From Sporosarcina luteola (GTDB lineage Bacteria; Bacillota; Bacilli; Bacillales_A; Planococcaceae): a stretch of 64,000 nt of DNA. Positions 1 through 7,893 of this stretch are shown here, one piece after another; within the stretch, counting starts at the first letter, position 1; each line of letters opens with the position of its first letter. A model generated the notes under the pieces. The model did not search any database, was not told the origin of the DNA, and worked only from the letters and a program-made list of their open reading frames with translations. Location of the stretch: positions 62,001-126,000 of the forward strand of contig NZ_JAMBOI010000003.1 in the NCBI RefSeq assembly GCF_023715535.1, written 5' to 3'. Position numbers and translations under genes: made by a program.

Positions 1-1490
1 AGAATCTCCGGGTTATGCAATAACGCTCGCGCAATCGCAATCCGCTGACGCTGGCCTCCTGAGAGCTTCATTCCCCTCTCCCCGACGAGCGTTTCAAAAC
101 CGTCGGACATCGCTTCAATAAATTGAAGGGCGTTCGCCGCCTCCGCAGCCTTCCGCACCTCTTCCATTGAAGGACGAATTTCCAACCCATATGCGATATT
201 ATCCAAAATCGTCCCACTCAACAAGGGACTTTCCTGCGACACATAGCCAATCCGTTTCCGCCAATCGGACAATGCAATTTCTGTAATCGGCATGCCGCCA
301 ATCGAAATCTCACCCACCGTAGGTAAATAAAAGCGTTCGATCAACGAGAATATCGTCGTCTTCCCTCCGCCGCTCGGACCGACAAATGCAGTAATCGTCC
401 CTGGTTTCGCTTGGAATGAAACTCCCTCAAGAACCACTTTTCCGCTTTCATATGAAAAACCGACCGATTCAAACTTGATGCTTCCATCCGGCACATTCGT
501 GGATCCATTAGAAGGTTCGCTATCCATTCCTAACATCTGCTGAATCCGTTCAGTCGCCCCGACAGCCTTCTGGAAAATCGTAAATACCTGAGCCATCTGC
601 GCAAACGGCATGATAATCTGGAACATCAGAAAAATGATGGCAACAAGCGTCCCCGCGGACAACACGCCTTTTGAAACTTGCGCGCCTCCATAACCAAGGA
701 TCACGACTAAAATACTCATCATCACGAGCGTCATGACTGGCGAAATGATTGCCTGGATCTTCGCCTCTTTTAAGCCGAATGAAAACAGCGAGCTGATCGC
801 CTTTCCACCCTTCTCTCCTTCATTAGGCTCAGCCCGATATGCCTTTACTAATCTGATATCGCCAAGCACCCGACCAAGATGGCCCGAGAACTTCGCCATC
901 TCCCCTTGCGTCGCCTTTGCGATTTTATGCATAATCCGGCCAAGCGGAAAGATGATTGCCATACTAACCGGTATGCTGATCAACATGATCAACGTCATCT
1001 TCCAATCCAAATACAGAAGAATTGCAACTGCACCGATAATCGAAATGATACCCGTAATGAACGACACGAGATGATCTGACACCAATTGCTTCAGCATCGT
1101 CGTATCCTGCGTTATCCGGCTCATTGTCTCACCGGTTTCATTCTCATCGTAATAAGAAACCGGGAGCCGAAGCACTTTGTACCACAACTTATTCCGCAAG
1201 TCGGCAACGATCGTTTCACCGATGAATGCCAGCAAATAATACGAAACCCCGCCCAATACCGCCTGCAGAATGAAAACCGCAAACAAGAACACAGCCGTAC
1301 TCCAATTAAAAGAGGCACCCGTCAAGGAATCGACAAGCTCCCTCGTCACTAACGGAACCGCCAAACTCGCCGCCGTCGAAAATAACGCAAGCACAAGCGC
1401 AAGCGCCGTCTTCCCCTTCGGCCACTTCAGCTGGCGCAATAAACCGATGAATTCCTTCATCGACCCTTTCGTCTTCAATTCACTTTCCAT
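1..1490 (-). CDS. ABC exporter, fused permease-ATPase (3' end outside window)
   Basis: This is a half-transporter of the multidrug/lipid exporter type (BmrA/LmrA-like), with an N-terminal six-helix membrane domain and a C-terminal ATPase domain that works as a dimer. About 496 residues are visible. The ATPase shows Walker A GPSGGGKTT near residue 370, a Q-loop (YVSQESPLLSG) and the ABC signature LSGGQRQR near residue 475. The Walker B motif and the C-terminus lie beyond base 1. The ATG at 1490 follows an AAGGGTGAG ribosome site. The substrate cannot be told from sequence. An array of 20-bp repeats separates it from the upstream gene. Confidence 0.9.
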   Translation of the reverse strand, partial: MESELKTKGSMKEFIGLLRQLKWPKGKTALALVLALFSTAASLAVPLVTRELVDSLTGASFNWSTAVFLFAVFILQAVLGGVSYYLLAFIGETIVADLRNKLWYKVLRLPVSYYDENETGETMSRITQDTTMLKQLVSDHLVSFITGIISIIGAVAILLYLDWKMTLIMLISIPVSMAIIFPLGRIMHKIAKATQGEMAKFSGHLGRVLGDIRLVKAYRAEPNEGEKGGKAISSLFSFGLKEAKIQAIISPVMTLVMMSILVVILGYGGAQVSKGVLSAGTLVAIIFLMFQIIMPFAQMAQVFTIFQKAVGATERIQQMLGMDSEPSNGSTNVPDGSIKFESVGFSYESGKVVLEGVSFQAKPGTITAFVGPSGGGKTTIFSLIERFYLPTVGEISIGGMPITEIALSDWRKRIGYVSQESPLLSGTILDNIAYGLEIRPSMEEVRKAAEAANALQFIEAMSDGFETLVGERGMKLSGGQRQRIAIARALLHNPEI

Positions 1491-1516
1491 CTACTCACCC
1501 TTTTCTCTCTCCAAAT

Positions 1517-1666
1517 ACGCATAAATTCATCCAGCCACGCATAAACCGCTCCAGAAACGCATAAATCCTAACTATCGCGCATAAACGGTAAAATCCACGC
1601 ATAAATCCCTCTAAAAGCGCATAAACGCGTACAATCACGCATAAACATTTGCAACTACTCATAACA
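1517..1666 (+). repeat. Family A array 1: 20-bp pitch, core RCGCATAAA, 8 units
   Basis: Cores start at 1517, 1537, 1557, 1577, 1597, 1617, 1637 and 1657, so the spacing is exactly 20 bp throughout. The core is ACGCATAAA or GCGCATAAA; the last unit is degenerate (ACTCATAA). The 11 bases between cores are different in each unit. The array fills the gap between two minus-strand genes. The same core recurs at 22.2 kb and, inverted, at 25.9 kb. Confidence 0.93.
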
Positions 1667-1686
1667 ATAAATTCTGTCCGTGTTAT

Positions 1687-2205
1687 TTACGTATTTGCCC
1701 TGGAAAGCCATCTATTCATTTCCTTCGGCGACTTCAACACTAGCACTTCCGCATCGACTCGCTCAAGTATTCGGTAAACACCTGGCCGCTTCTTCTTCGG
1801 ATACGTCCATATGAACTTCACAAACTCCCAATCAACCTTCTCCGGACAGCCTTCCGCCATATCCGGGCGCGTTCTCCCCCTGTACATCCATCTCCTCTTG
1901 AAAACCCTCATTAGGCATAGCCAGTTCGGGAAGTCGAGGAAAATGACGAGATCAGCATATTGAGCCCGCATCTCAATCGTGGAGTTGAAGTTTCCATCGA
2001 TGATCCATGCGGGCTTTTCCAGTTCACTTTGAAGTTTTTCCCGAAATTCCGGCTTCGGCGTAGGTACCCATCCTTCATTCCAAAAAAGTGCATCTAAATG
2101 AAGGGAGGGCAATTGCAGACGGTTCGCCAGCTCGACCGATAACGTCGATTTCCCCGCGCCGCTGCATCCGATTATGAGAATCCGTTTATATGATTTTTCA
2201 TTCAT
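1687..2205 (-). CDS. FlaR-like topology modulation protein, P-loop ATPase
   Basis: This 172-residue P-loop protein is of the adenylate-kinase-like family annotated as DNA topology modulation protein FlaR. Walker A (GCSGAGKS) is at residues 13-20. It is followed by the family hallmarks LHLDALFW, WIIDGN, FLDFPNWLC and RTRPDMAEGCPEKVDWEF. The name is historical and the real substrate of the family is unclear. The ATG at 2205 is preferred because GGAGGA lies 8 bases upstream. It overlaps the end of the uracil-DNA glycosylase gene by 8 bp, so the two are probably translationally coupled. Confidence 0.85.
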   Translation of the reverse strand: MNEKSYKRILIIGCSGAGKSTLSVELANRLQLPSLHLDALFWNEGWVPTPKPEFREKLQSELEKPAWIIDGNFNSTIEMRAQYADLVIFLDFPNWLCLMRVFKRRWMYRGRTRPDMAEGCPEKVDWEFVKFIWTYPKKKRPGVYRILERVDAEVLVLKSPKEMNRWLSRANT

Positions 2206-2851
2206 TCCGCAAATCCTCCAGGAACTCTCCAATCTTCAGCCAATCCGCATCCAGATCCGGCCTATGCGACGGACGGTAAAAGACGGCCGCTGGATGGAAT
2301 GTTGGCACAATCCGATACACCTTATCCGTCCACTCGAACGTCGTACTATCAAGATCCGGAAGAAACCGTACAGGCCGTTCCAGCAACTGGCCATGCAGCT
2401 CCGTCACTTTAGCCTCTTTGCCAAGCAACCTTTGCAAACCGACATTCCCGAGCGCCACAATCAGTTTCGGCTCAATATTTGCTATCTCATAATCGAGCAC
2501 CGGGGCATGCGCCAAAATCTCTTTCGCAGTCGGCGGCCGATTGTACTTCCGCTTCGTCATCGTGCCGTCCCGCTCCCGCTTTTCGCCCCATTTGTACGGC
2601 CTGCTGCGGACCGTGCTCGTCATATAAACATCATCACGCGTCAATCCAATTGAATCGAGCGACTTCATCAATTCCTTGCCAGCCCTGCCGATGAAAGGAA
2701 TTCCATCCACAGCCTCAAATTCCCCTGGCGCTTCGCCGATCAGCAGAAGCTCAGGCTTTTGCGGACCTTCCCCATAGACAAATCCTTCTACCGGAAATCC
2801 TTTGATCCGTTCCTTGCCAAGTTCAGCAATCGATTCAGGTATTCGGAACAT
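2198..2851 (-). CDS. Uracil-DNA glycosylase superfamily protein without cysteines
   Basis: This 217-residue member of the UDG superfamily (family 4/5-like) would excise uracil or a related lesion from DNA. It has the motif A signature GEAPGEFE near residue 40 and a C-terminal PTFHPAAV segment, the usual active-site His-Pro motif. Family 4 and 5 enzymes carry four cysteines for a 4Fe-4S cluster, but this protein contains no cysteine. The ATG at 2851 is chosen over the GTG at 2857 because AGGGAG sits 7 bases before it. The substrate range is unknown. Confidence 0.8.
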   Translation of the reverse strand: MFRIPESIAELGKERIKGFPVEGFVYGEGPQKPELLLIGEAPGEFEAVDGIPFIGRAGKELMKSLDSIGLTRDDVYMTSTVRSRPYKWGEKRERDGTMTKRKYNRPPTAKEILAHAPVLDYEIANIEPKLIVALGNVGLQRLLGKEAKVTELHGQLLERPVRFLPDLDSTTFEWTDKVYRIVPTFHPAAVFYRPSHRPDLDADWLKIGEFLEDLRNE

Positions 2852-2865
2852 CGGCACACTCCCTT

Positions 2866-3120
2866 TCAGCCTTGCAGTAACATTATTGTTTCATCTATGA
2901 ACGCTTTGCCATCACCATGTTTAATCTTGTCAATTCCTTCTTCTATCCGATCATATCGAAATGCGCGGATGATTGCGAATAGATGTGGGATCATCTCCCG
3001 TTCGCCATCGGATAAAGGTCTTTCTGCTTCATAGGCCTCTATGTATGCATGATAGCGCTCCTCCGGCGTTTCAGTTCCCTCGAGGTCATGGTGCCATGCC
3101 AAGATTTTGTAAAATAGCAT
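2866..3120 (-). CDS. Conserved hypothetical protein, 84 aa
   Basis: This small soluble protein has no motif I recognise. It is mostly charged and helical, with a stretch around LSDGEREMIPHLFAIIRAF. It lies 14 bp upstream of the glycosylase gene on the same strand, so it is probably in the same operon. The ATG is preceded by GAGGT at good spacing. The region resembles the tail of aminoglycoside-phosphotransferase-like proteins, but too weakly for a call. Confidence 0.55.
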   Translation of the reverse strand: MLFYKILAWHHDLEGTETPEERYHAYIEAYEAERPLSDGEREMIPHLFAIIRAFRYDRIEEGIDKIKHGDGKAFIDETIMLLQG

Positions 3121-3141
3121 TTCATTACCTCATGAATCAAC

Positions 3142-3487
3142 TCATTCTCCCCCAACCATATATTGTTCTAACGCTCTCTCAACGCTTGTCGCAAAACTGT
3201 TACCGGCTCCCCAATCAAATCGGAAGAACACACCCTCCGAGCTGCCCGCCGCCACGACATGGACACGTGTTGTCCCTTCGAAATTATCAATCGTGGCAGT
3301 GACGGACGCACGATTATGCGAGCGCATAGTATTTCTCCATAATCAAAACATGGACTTCCGACAAACCGGCTGTCCTCACGTAATGATCCACCAATGTGCC
3401 GCTGATGCTCCCCCGCAATATTTCCGTTTGAATGATATCAGCTGCTTCCGTTGGAGTGATACTCACTGTAAACTCTTTGACTGACAT
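3142..3487 (-). pseudogene. DUF6054-like gene split by a frameshift
   Basis: Two overlapping reading frames together make one DUF6054-like protein of about 113 residues. The first starts at ATG 3487 (MSVKEFTVSITPTEAAD) and stops at 3314 after 57 residues (EKYYALA). The second continues from about 3327 (MRSHNRASVTATIDNF) to 3142 and contains the segment FRFDWGAGNSF. Skipping one base near 3327 joins them as EKYY-MRSHNRAS. No separate ribosome site is seen for the second part. It could be a true disruption, a sequencing error or programmed frameshifting. Confidence 0.65.
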
Positions 3488-3534
3488 ACCAACATCCCCT
3501 CTCTTTATACGTCTAAATACGTATGGAGCCGAAT

Positions 3535-3560
3535 GGAAGTTTCATTAAGTTGAAACTTCC
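3535..3560. promoter_or_regulatory. Perfect 10-bp inverted repeat, possible operator
   Basis: GGAAGTTTCA and its exact complement TGAAACTTCC are separated by 6 bases. Neither side is followed by a T-run, so it does not look like a terminator. It lies about 50 bp upstream of the DUF6054-like start and could be an operator or a leader hairpin. Nothing else is recognised in the stretch 3561-3690. Confidence 0.5.
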
Positions 3561-3690
3561 CAGAGAGGCAGGCGACCTAGAGCGTGGGAGGCGCTTCCTT
3601 GGGTGCGGAACGTCTATCAATGGGCGCGCCTATAGGTTTTGTATGCGGAGGGTCTGCCATTCCTCAACTCCACATGACGCGATTCCAAAA

Positions 3691-3725
3691 TAAAAAACTG
3701 ACGACCCTGGATGAGAGGTCGTCAG
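3691..3725 (-). terminator. Terminator of the 3734-4417 lipoprotein gene
   Basis: A stem CTGACGACC/GGTCGTCAG with a 10-base loop is followed on the minus strand by six Ts. It sits 9 bp after the stop codon. Confidence 0.85.
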
Positions 3726-3733
3726 CAAGGATA

Positions 3734-4417
3734 TTAGTCAGCGATGAGATCAGGGTCGTTTTGGTTCGCGATACCTAACTCGAAGTAATTCGACCGTTCG
3801 TTGATCAGGAGATACTTCAGGCCGTTATGGTCGATATAGGTTTCTGTGTCATTGCCGTCTTCGTTCGGGTCTTTCAGTCCGAGTTCATTCATGATCATTT
3901 TCGCATCTTCGTCCGCCACGTTGCCAACTGATTTGATAATGACGTTGACAATGTCGAAAGCGGTTTGCCGCGATTCGAATCCTTCGACTTCAAGCAGGAT
4001 CGCTTTCAGCTCGTCCTCTTCACCTGTCGACAATCCGTTGATTCTTAGGTCATCATGCAATTCAATGGTTGCGGTTTGCGTGCCGTCTTCCTGGTCGAGC
4101 CATTCAAATTTCTCGATTTTGTAATCCAACCCTTGCGCAGCGGCATGTTCATTGAACTTGTCCTTGAATTCGTCCATCGACAAGCCGATTGTCTGGTCGT
4201 TTTGCAGTTCGTTCCCGGCTTCTGCGTCATCTGCTGTTTCCTCGCCTGCTTCATCCTCTTTGGCATTCGAGTCAGCGCCTTCCGCCTCTTCTGTCTTCGT
4301 CTCGGTTTCACTGTCTGCAGTTGTATTGGCTGAGTCGCTGCCCTTATCATTCCCGCAAGCAGCTAGCCCCAATACGAGCACAAGCGCGAAAATGAGTAGT
4401 TGTAGCTTTTTCTCCAC
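3734..4417 (-). CDS. Lipoprotein with acidic linker, unknown function
   Basis: This 227-residue exported lipoprotein has a signal peptide with lipobox LAACG (Cys about residue 22). A low-complexity Asp/Glu/Ala-rich linker runs to about residue 75, followed by a folded domain. I do not recognise the domain. It would be anchored to the outer face of the membrane. The GTG at 4417 follows AGGAG at about 10 bases; the ATG inside that leader is in another frame. It appears to be a single-gene unit, with a terminator directly downstream and the niaP-like terminator upstream. Confidence 0.75.
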   Translation of the reverse strand: MEKKLQLLIFALVLVLGLAACGNDKGSDSANTTADSETETKTEEAEGADSNAKEDEAGEETADDAEAGNELQNDQTIGLSMDEFKDKFNEHAAAQGLDYKIEKFEWLDQEDGTQTATIELHDDLRINGLSTGEEDELKAILLEVEGFESRQTAFDIVNVIIKSVGNVADEDAKMIMNELGLKDPNEDGNDTETYIDHNGLKYLLINERSNYFELGIANQNDPDLIAD

Positions 4418-4525
4418 GTTTCCATCTCTCCTATTCTAACTTGATCCATATTCTATGTATCTTCACTCTGTCCTTGTATAACCTTCATGGATCACCCGCA
4501 AACATACCGCTTCCACGCAATCCAT

Positions 4526-4552
4526 ACAAAAAGGACTGCCAAGTAGCAGTCC
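4526..4552 (-). terminator. Terminator of the niaP-like gene
   Basis: The stem GGACTGC/GCAGTCC with a 6-base loop is followed on the minus strand by TTTTTGT. It lies 8 bp downstream of the stop codon at 4560. Confidence 0.85.
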
Positions 4553-4559
4553 CTGTTGT

Positions 4560-5765
4560 TTATTCCAATTCCAGTTGTTTCGTTTCGGTCCCTAACAATA
4601 AAACCGCCAGGACGCCGATGATGATGGCGCCGCAGAAGATGCCGAAGATCAGTCCGAAACCGTAGCCTGCAGTTAACAGGGAGCCGACGAGCAACGGACC
4701 GAAGATGCCGCCGATTCTACCGGCTGCTGCCGCCATTCCTGAGCCTGTCGCCCGGACGGCAGTCGGATATTGTTCCGGCGAATAGGCGTACAGTGCACCC
4801 CATGCCCCTAAGTTGAAGAATGAAAGGAGTGCACCGGAAATGAGGAGCATTGTGAGCGATTCCGCGTTTCCGAACAGAAGCGCGCTCACAGCTGTCCCAA
4901 TCAAGTACGTCGACAGCACGAATTTGCGTCCCGCCCTTTCAATGAGCCAGGCAGCTGTGAAGTAGCCAGGCAATTGCGCGAGTGTCATGATGAGCACATA
5001 TTTGAAGCTGTGGATCATATCGAACCCTTTCATGACCATGACGCTCGGCAGCCAGAGGAACATCCCGTAATAGGAGAACACGACGGTGAACCAGACGATC
5101 CATAGCATCGTCGTTCTACGCGCGTATGGCTTGGACCAGATAAGCTTTAGCTTGTCGCCGAAGGACTGTTTCGGTTCCCCTTCCCTTTCGAATTTCGGGG
5201 AATCAGGCAAGTTCCGCCGTAAATAGATGGCGTAAAATGCAGGGAGTGCTGTCAGGATCAAAGCAATCCGCCAGCCGTATTCCGGGATGATGAAGTATGC
5301 CAGCAACGCTGCGATGAGCCAGCCCGCTGCCCAGAAGCTTTCCAAAAGGACAACGACGCGACCTCGTTCTTTTGCCGCAACACTTTCCGACACGAGCGTT
5401 GATGCGACTGGGAGTTCCCCGCCGAGACCCGCTCCTACGAAGAAACGCAAAATGAGGAAAACTGTCAATGTTGTCGTCAGCGCGGATAATCCGCTCGCCA
5501 ATGAAAAGAGAACAAGCGTCATCATGAAGACATTTTTCCTTCCAATCCGATCCGCAAGCAATCCGAAACCAAATGCCCCGACCGCCATGCCGATCGAGTT
5601 CATGCTCCCGATCCAGCCCATTTCTGTTGTTGACAAATGCCATTCTACCGAGATGGCCGCAATGACAAATGAAAGGATACCGACATCCATTGCATCGAAC
5701 ATCCAACCTGTACCAGAAATTACGAGTAATTTATTGCGGGAAATCCCGCCCGTTTTATTGTTCAC
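4560..5765 (-). CDS. niaP: MFS transporter, NiaP-like niacin permease
   Basis: This 401-residue major facilitator carrier has 12 predicted helices and sits in the membrane. Its N-terminal GWMFDAMDVGILSF segment, the loop motif LADRIGRK and RFFVGAGLGGELPVAS resemble Bacillus NiaP (YceI), which imports nicotinate. The start is taken at GTG 5765 because GAGGGG lies 10 bases upstream. An in-frame GTG at 5807 lies on the predicted transcription start and cannot be used. A NiaR-like palindrome in the promoter supports the niacin assignment. The exact substrate remains inferred. Confidence 0.78.
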   Translation of the reverse strand: MNNKTGGISRNKLLVISGTGWMFDAMDVGILSFVIAAISVEWHLSTTEMGWIGSMNSIGMAVGAFGFGLLADRIGRKNVFMMTLVLFSLASGLSALTTTLTVFLILRFFVGAGLGGELPVASTLVSESVAAKERGRVVVLLESFWAAGWLIAALLAYFIIPEYGWRIALILTALPAFYAIYLRRNLPDSPKFEREGEPKQSFGDKLKLIWSKPYARRTTMLWIVWFTVVFSYYGMFLWLPSVMVMKGFDMIHSFKYVLIMTLAQLPGYFTAAWLIERAGRKFVLSTYLIGTAVSALLFGNAESLTMLLISGALLSFFNLGAWGALYAYSPEQYPTAVRATGSGMAAAAGRIGGIFGPLLVGSLLTAGYGFGLIFGIFCGAIIIGVLAVLLLGTETKQLELE

Positions 5766-5793
5766 AAGTAGTCTGCCCCTCGTTGTATAGTTT

Positions 5794-5842
5794 TGGTGTC
5801 TTGACACTTGTCATTATACTCCCGGGCAACTGCTAATCACAA
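5794..5842 (-). promoter_or_regulatory. Promoter with NiaR-like operator for niaP
   Basis: On the minus strand TTGTGA (5842-5837), an 18-base spacer and TATAAT (5818-5813) form a SigA promoter. The palindrome GTGTCTTGACAC at 5796-5807 overlaps the start point. TGTC-TT-GACA is, from memory, the half-site pattern of the niacin repressor NiaR (YrxA), so repression by niacin is likely. Confidence 0.7.
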
Positions 5843-5851
5843 GAACTTTTT

Positions 5852-6829
5852 TTAATTCATCACGAATTGCCCGTCAACGATGCGTGCATAGACCCCTAAT
5901 GTATCCTTATCGATATGATGGACAGTGTCTCCTATCCAAAGCTCGGTCCCGCAGCGAGCAAGCCCGATTGTAATCGTACCGCCGCTCTCCGTCTTGACGA
6001 CTGTTTTCACGCCTTTCGCGGAACCGGTCTCCTTGATGGATACTTTTTCACCCGCAGTAATGATGCCGCCACGGCAGCAGCCTTCGACGGAAACATGCTT
6101 CTTAGCGCTCACGGAGCAATTGTACAGTCCGGAATCGGTCACTTCGATCGTCCCATTGCAAGACAGCGTACTGTTGATGGCGTATGGAATCTTCAACAAA
6201 GAGCAACCGCTTCCACCTGCAGAGAATTGCTCTACCAGCACGTGCGCCTCATTCAATAGTTTTGAAAACTCCTCCGCATTCCGGACAACTGTCATCGATG
6301 TATCCGTAAAGACGTTATACAGTTTTTCGATGACAGGCTTCCATCCAAGTGACAACTCGGTGGAATGGTTCTTGGCTTTTTGAATGAATTCATTTTTATC
6401 ATGTTGAAAATCCATGTATTTCTCTTTCAGAATGACCAATACAAGCTCTTTCAATTCACTGGCATCGACTTCTTCCGGCTTGACGCCTCTAATTTGGATT
6501 ATTTGAAGGATCGTATCCTTTATCCTCTCCAAATAGGAAAGAAGTCCGCCCAATTGCTCCGCCAGCATTTCCTCCAACACTTCCTGCATTCCGACTGTCA
6601 CGGTCGAGGAGAGGATATTCCCTTCGATGATGGCGGACGTTCCCGCTTCAATGGTCGCTTTCCGTACTGCTCCGCAAATGAAAACCTTCCCTGTCGCCCC
6701 GACGGACATGGAGTTTTCCACGTCCTGCGCGATTCGCACATCACCGTCGTGTTTAATATTCCCACTTCTAATGTCGACATTCCCGTCATGCAGGAATTCA
6801 TTAGCCTGTACCGTCACGGACTTCCCCAT
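5852..6829 (-). CDS. FapA/DUF342-domain protein
   Basis: This 325-residue protein belongs to the FapA family (DUF342), which folds as a beta-helix stack around a coiled coil. Repeated short Gly/Val-rich strands (NVDIRSGNIKHDGDV, TIEAGTSAIIEGNI, TVVKTESGGTITIG) flank a helical segment at about residues 95-190. It is shorter than typical FapA and has a cysteine-rich patch (LYNCS, VEGCCRGG). No flagellar genes are nearby. In other bacteria the family affects polar localisation or flagellar assembly; the role here is unknown. ATG 6829 with GGGGTGA upstream is preferred over the ATG at 6847. Confidence 0.72.
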   Translation of the reverse strand: MGKSVTVQANEFLHDGNVDIRSGNIKHDGDVRIAQDVENSMSVGATGKVFICGAVRKATIEAGTSAIIEGNILSSTVTVGMQEVLEEMLAEQLGGLLSYLERIKDTILQIIQIRGVKPEEVDASELKELVLVILKEKYMDFQHDKNEFIQKAKNHSTELSLGWKPVIEKLYNVFTDTSMTVVRNAEEFSKLLNEAHVLVEQFSAGGSGCSLLKIPYAINSTLSCNGTIEVTDSGLYNCSVSAKKHVSVEGCCRGGIITAGEKVSIKETGSAKGVKTVVKTESGGTITIGLARCGTELWIGDTVHHIDKDTLGVYARIVDGQFVMN

Positions 6830-6865
6830 ACTTTCACCCCGAGTCATGTTTACTTTTATAATAAC

Positions 6866-6906
6866 AAAAAACAGGCCTGTTCACTCAATAAGTGAACAGG
6901 CCTGTT
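6866..6906 (-). terminator. Strong terminator after the siderophore operon
   Basis: A perfect 16-bp stem (AACAGGCCTGTTCACT and its complement) with a 5-base loop is followed on the minus strand by TTTTTTG. It ends the yclNOPQ-like operon. Confidence 0.92.
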
Positions 6907-6910
6907 TTAC

Positions 6911-7867
6911 TCAAAGACCCGCTTGAACCTCTTCGATCATCTCTTTCATGGAAAGCAATCCGCCGCCCGATAGGTACCAGTACTCCCCGTTCAAGTAGAC
7001 GATTTTATTGTTCTTATACGCGTTAGTCTTTTTCACAAGATCGTTTTCCACAGAGTCTTTTGCGCTAGCGCCGTTGCCGATTGCAGCGTCGCGGTCGATA
7101 ACGAATAGGACATCAGGGTTTTTCTCAACGATGTACTCAAATGAAATATTTTGTCCGTGCGTAGAAACCTCAATCTTCTCGTCTGCTGCTTTATAGCCCA
7201 ATACGTCATGGATCAACCCAAAACGCGAATTCGGACCATATGCGCTCACTTTGCCTTCGCTCGCAAGTATGAGAAGTGCTTTTGAACCATTTGAAGACGC
7301 TTTTTCATGAATGCCAGCGATTTTTTCATCGATGTCAGCTAGCTCTGACTTCACTGCATCTTCCTTGCCGAAGATTTCCCCGATCATTTCAGCATTATGT
7401 TTGAATGAATCCATATAATGCGCATAATCCAGGCCGACATAAATCGTCGGAGCAATTTCAGCGAATTGATCGTACAGATCCGCTTGGCGTGATGAAATGA
7501 AGATGACATCCGGCTTCATTGCGTGAAGCGCTTCGAAATCAGGCTCCTTCAAGCTTCCAAGGTTGACGTATTTATCATCATCGTATTTCGAAAGGTATCC
7601 TGGTACGTTCGCTCTTGGAAGACCTGCCACTTCAATTCCGAGTGCATCCATCGTATCAAGTGTGCCAAAGTCGAAAACGACCACTTTCTCGGGGTTTTTC
7701 GGTATTTCCACAGCTTTGTCGCTAAGTTCATGCTCGATGGAAATCGTTTCGCCTGCTTTATTTGCATCGGTTCCTGATGTTTTGCCTACTTCTTTTTCTT
7801 TCGTACCGCAAGCCGCAACCACAATCATAATAGCTGCAAGCAATAGGGTCATTGTAAGTTTCTTCAT
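6911..7867 (-). CDS. yclQ: Petrobactin/siderophore-binding lipoprotein, YclQ-like
   Basis: This 318-residue substrate-binding protein belongs to the FhuD/FeuA-type iron-siderophore family. The signal peptide ends in a VAACG lipobox near residue 20. The mature part has the family hallmarks PEKVVVFDFGTLDTMDALG, KPDVIFISSRQADLYD and NPDVLFVIDRDAAIGNG. It captures ferric siderophore outside the cell for the permease pair upstream. It is the last gene of a four-gene unit whose order matches B. subtilis yclNOPQ, the petrobactin importer. ATG 7867 is preferred over 7876 because AGGATGG then has workable spacing. The exact ligand is inferred. Confidence 0.87.
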   Translation of the reverse strand: MKKLTMTLLLAAIMIVVAACGTKEKEVGKTSGTDANKAGETISIEHELSDKAVEIPKNPEKVVVFDFGTLDTMDALGIEVAGLPRANVPGYLSKYDDDKYVNLGSLKEPDFEALHAMKPDVIFISSRQADLYDQFAEIAPTIYVGLDYAHYMDSFKHNAEMIGEIFGKEDAVKSELADIDEKIAGIHEKASSNGSKALLILASEGKVSAYGPNSRFGLIHDVLGYKAADEKIEVSTHGQNISFEYIVEKNPDVLFVIDRDAAIGNGASAKDSVENDLVKKTNAYKNNKIVYLNGEYWYLSGGGLLSMKEMIEEVQAGL

Positions 7868-7893
7868 CAATACCATCCTTTTGTTTTTAAGAG

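Noticed and set aside
3584..3778. 64-residue plus-strand frame
   Set aside because: It runs through the terminator and into the 3' end of the lipoprotein gene on the other strand, and has no ribosome site.
5766..5807. Upstream GTG start for the niaP-like gene
   Set aside because: It coincides with the predicted transcription start and the operator, so it cannot be translated from that mRNA.
6866..6906. Long inverted repeat as a mobile-element end
   Set aside because: It fits a rho-independent terminator directly after the siderophore operon, with a T-run on the minus strand.
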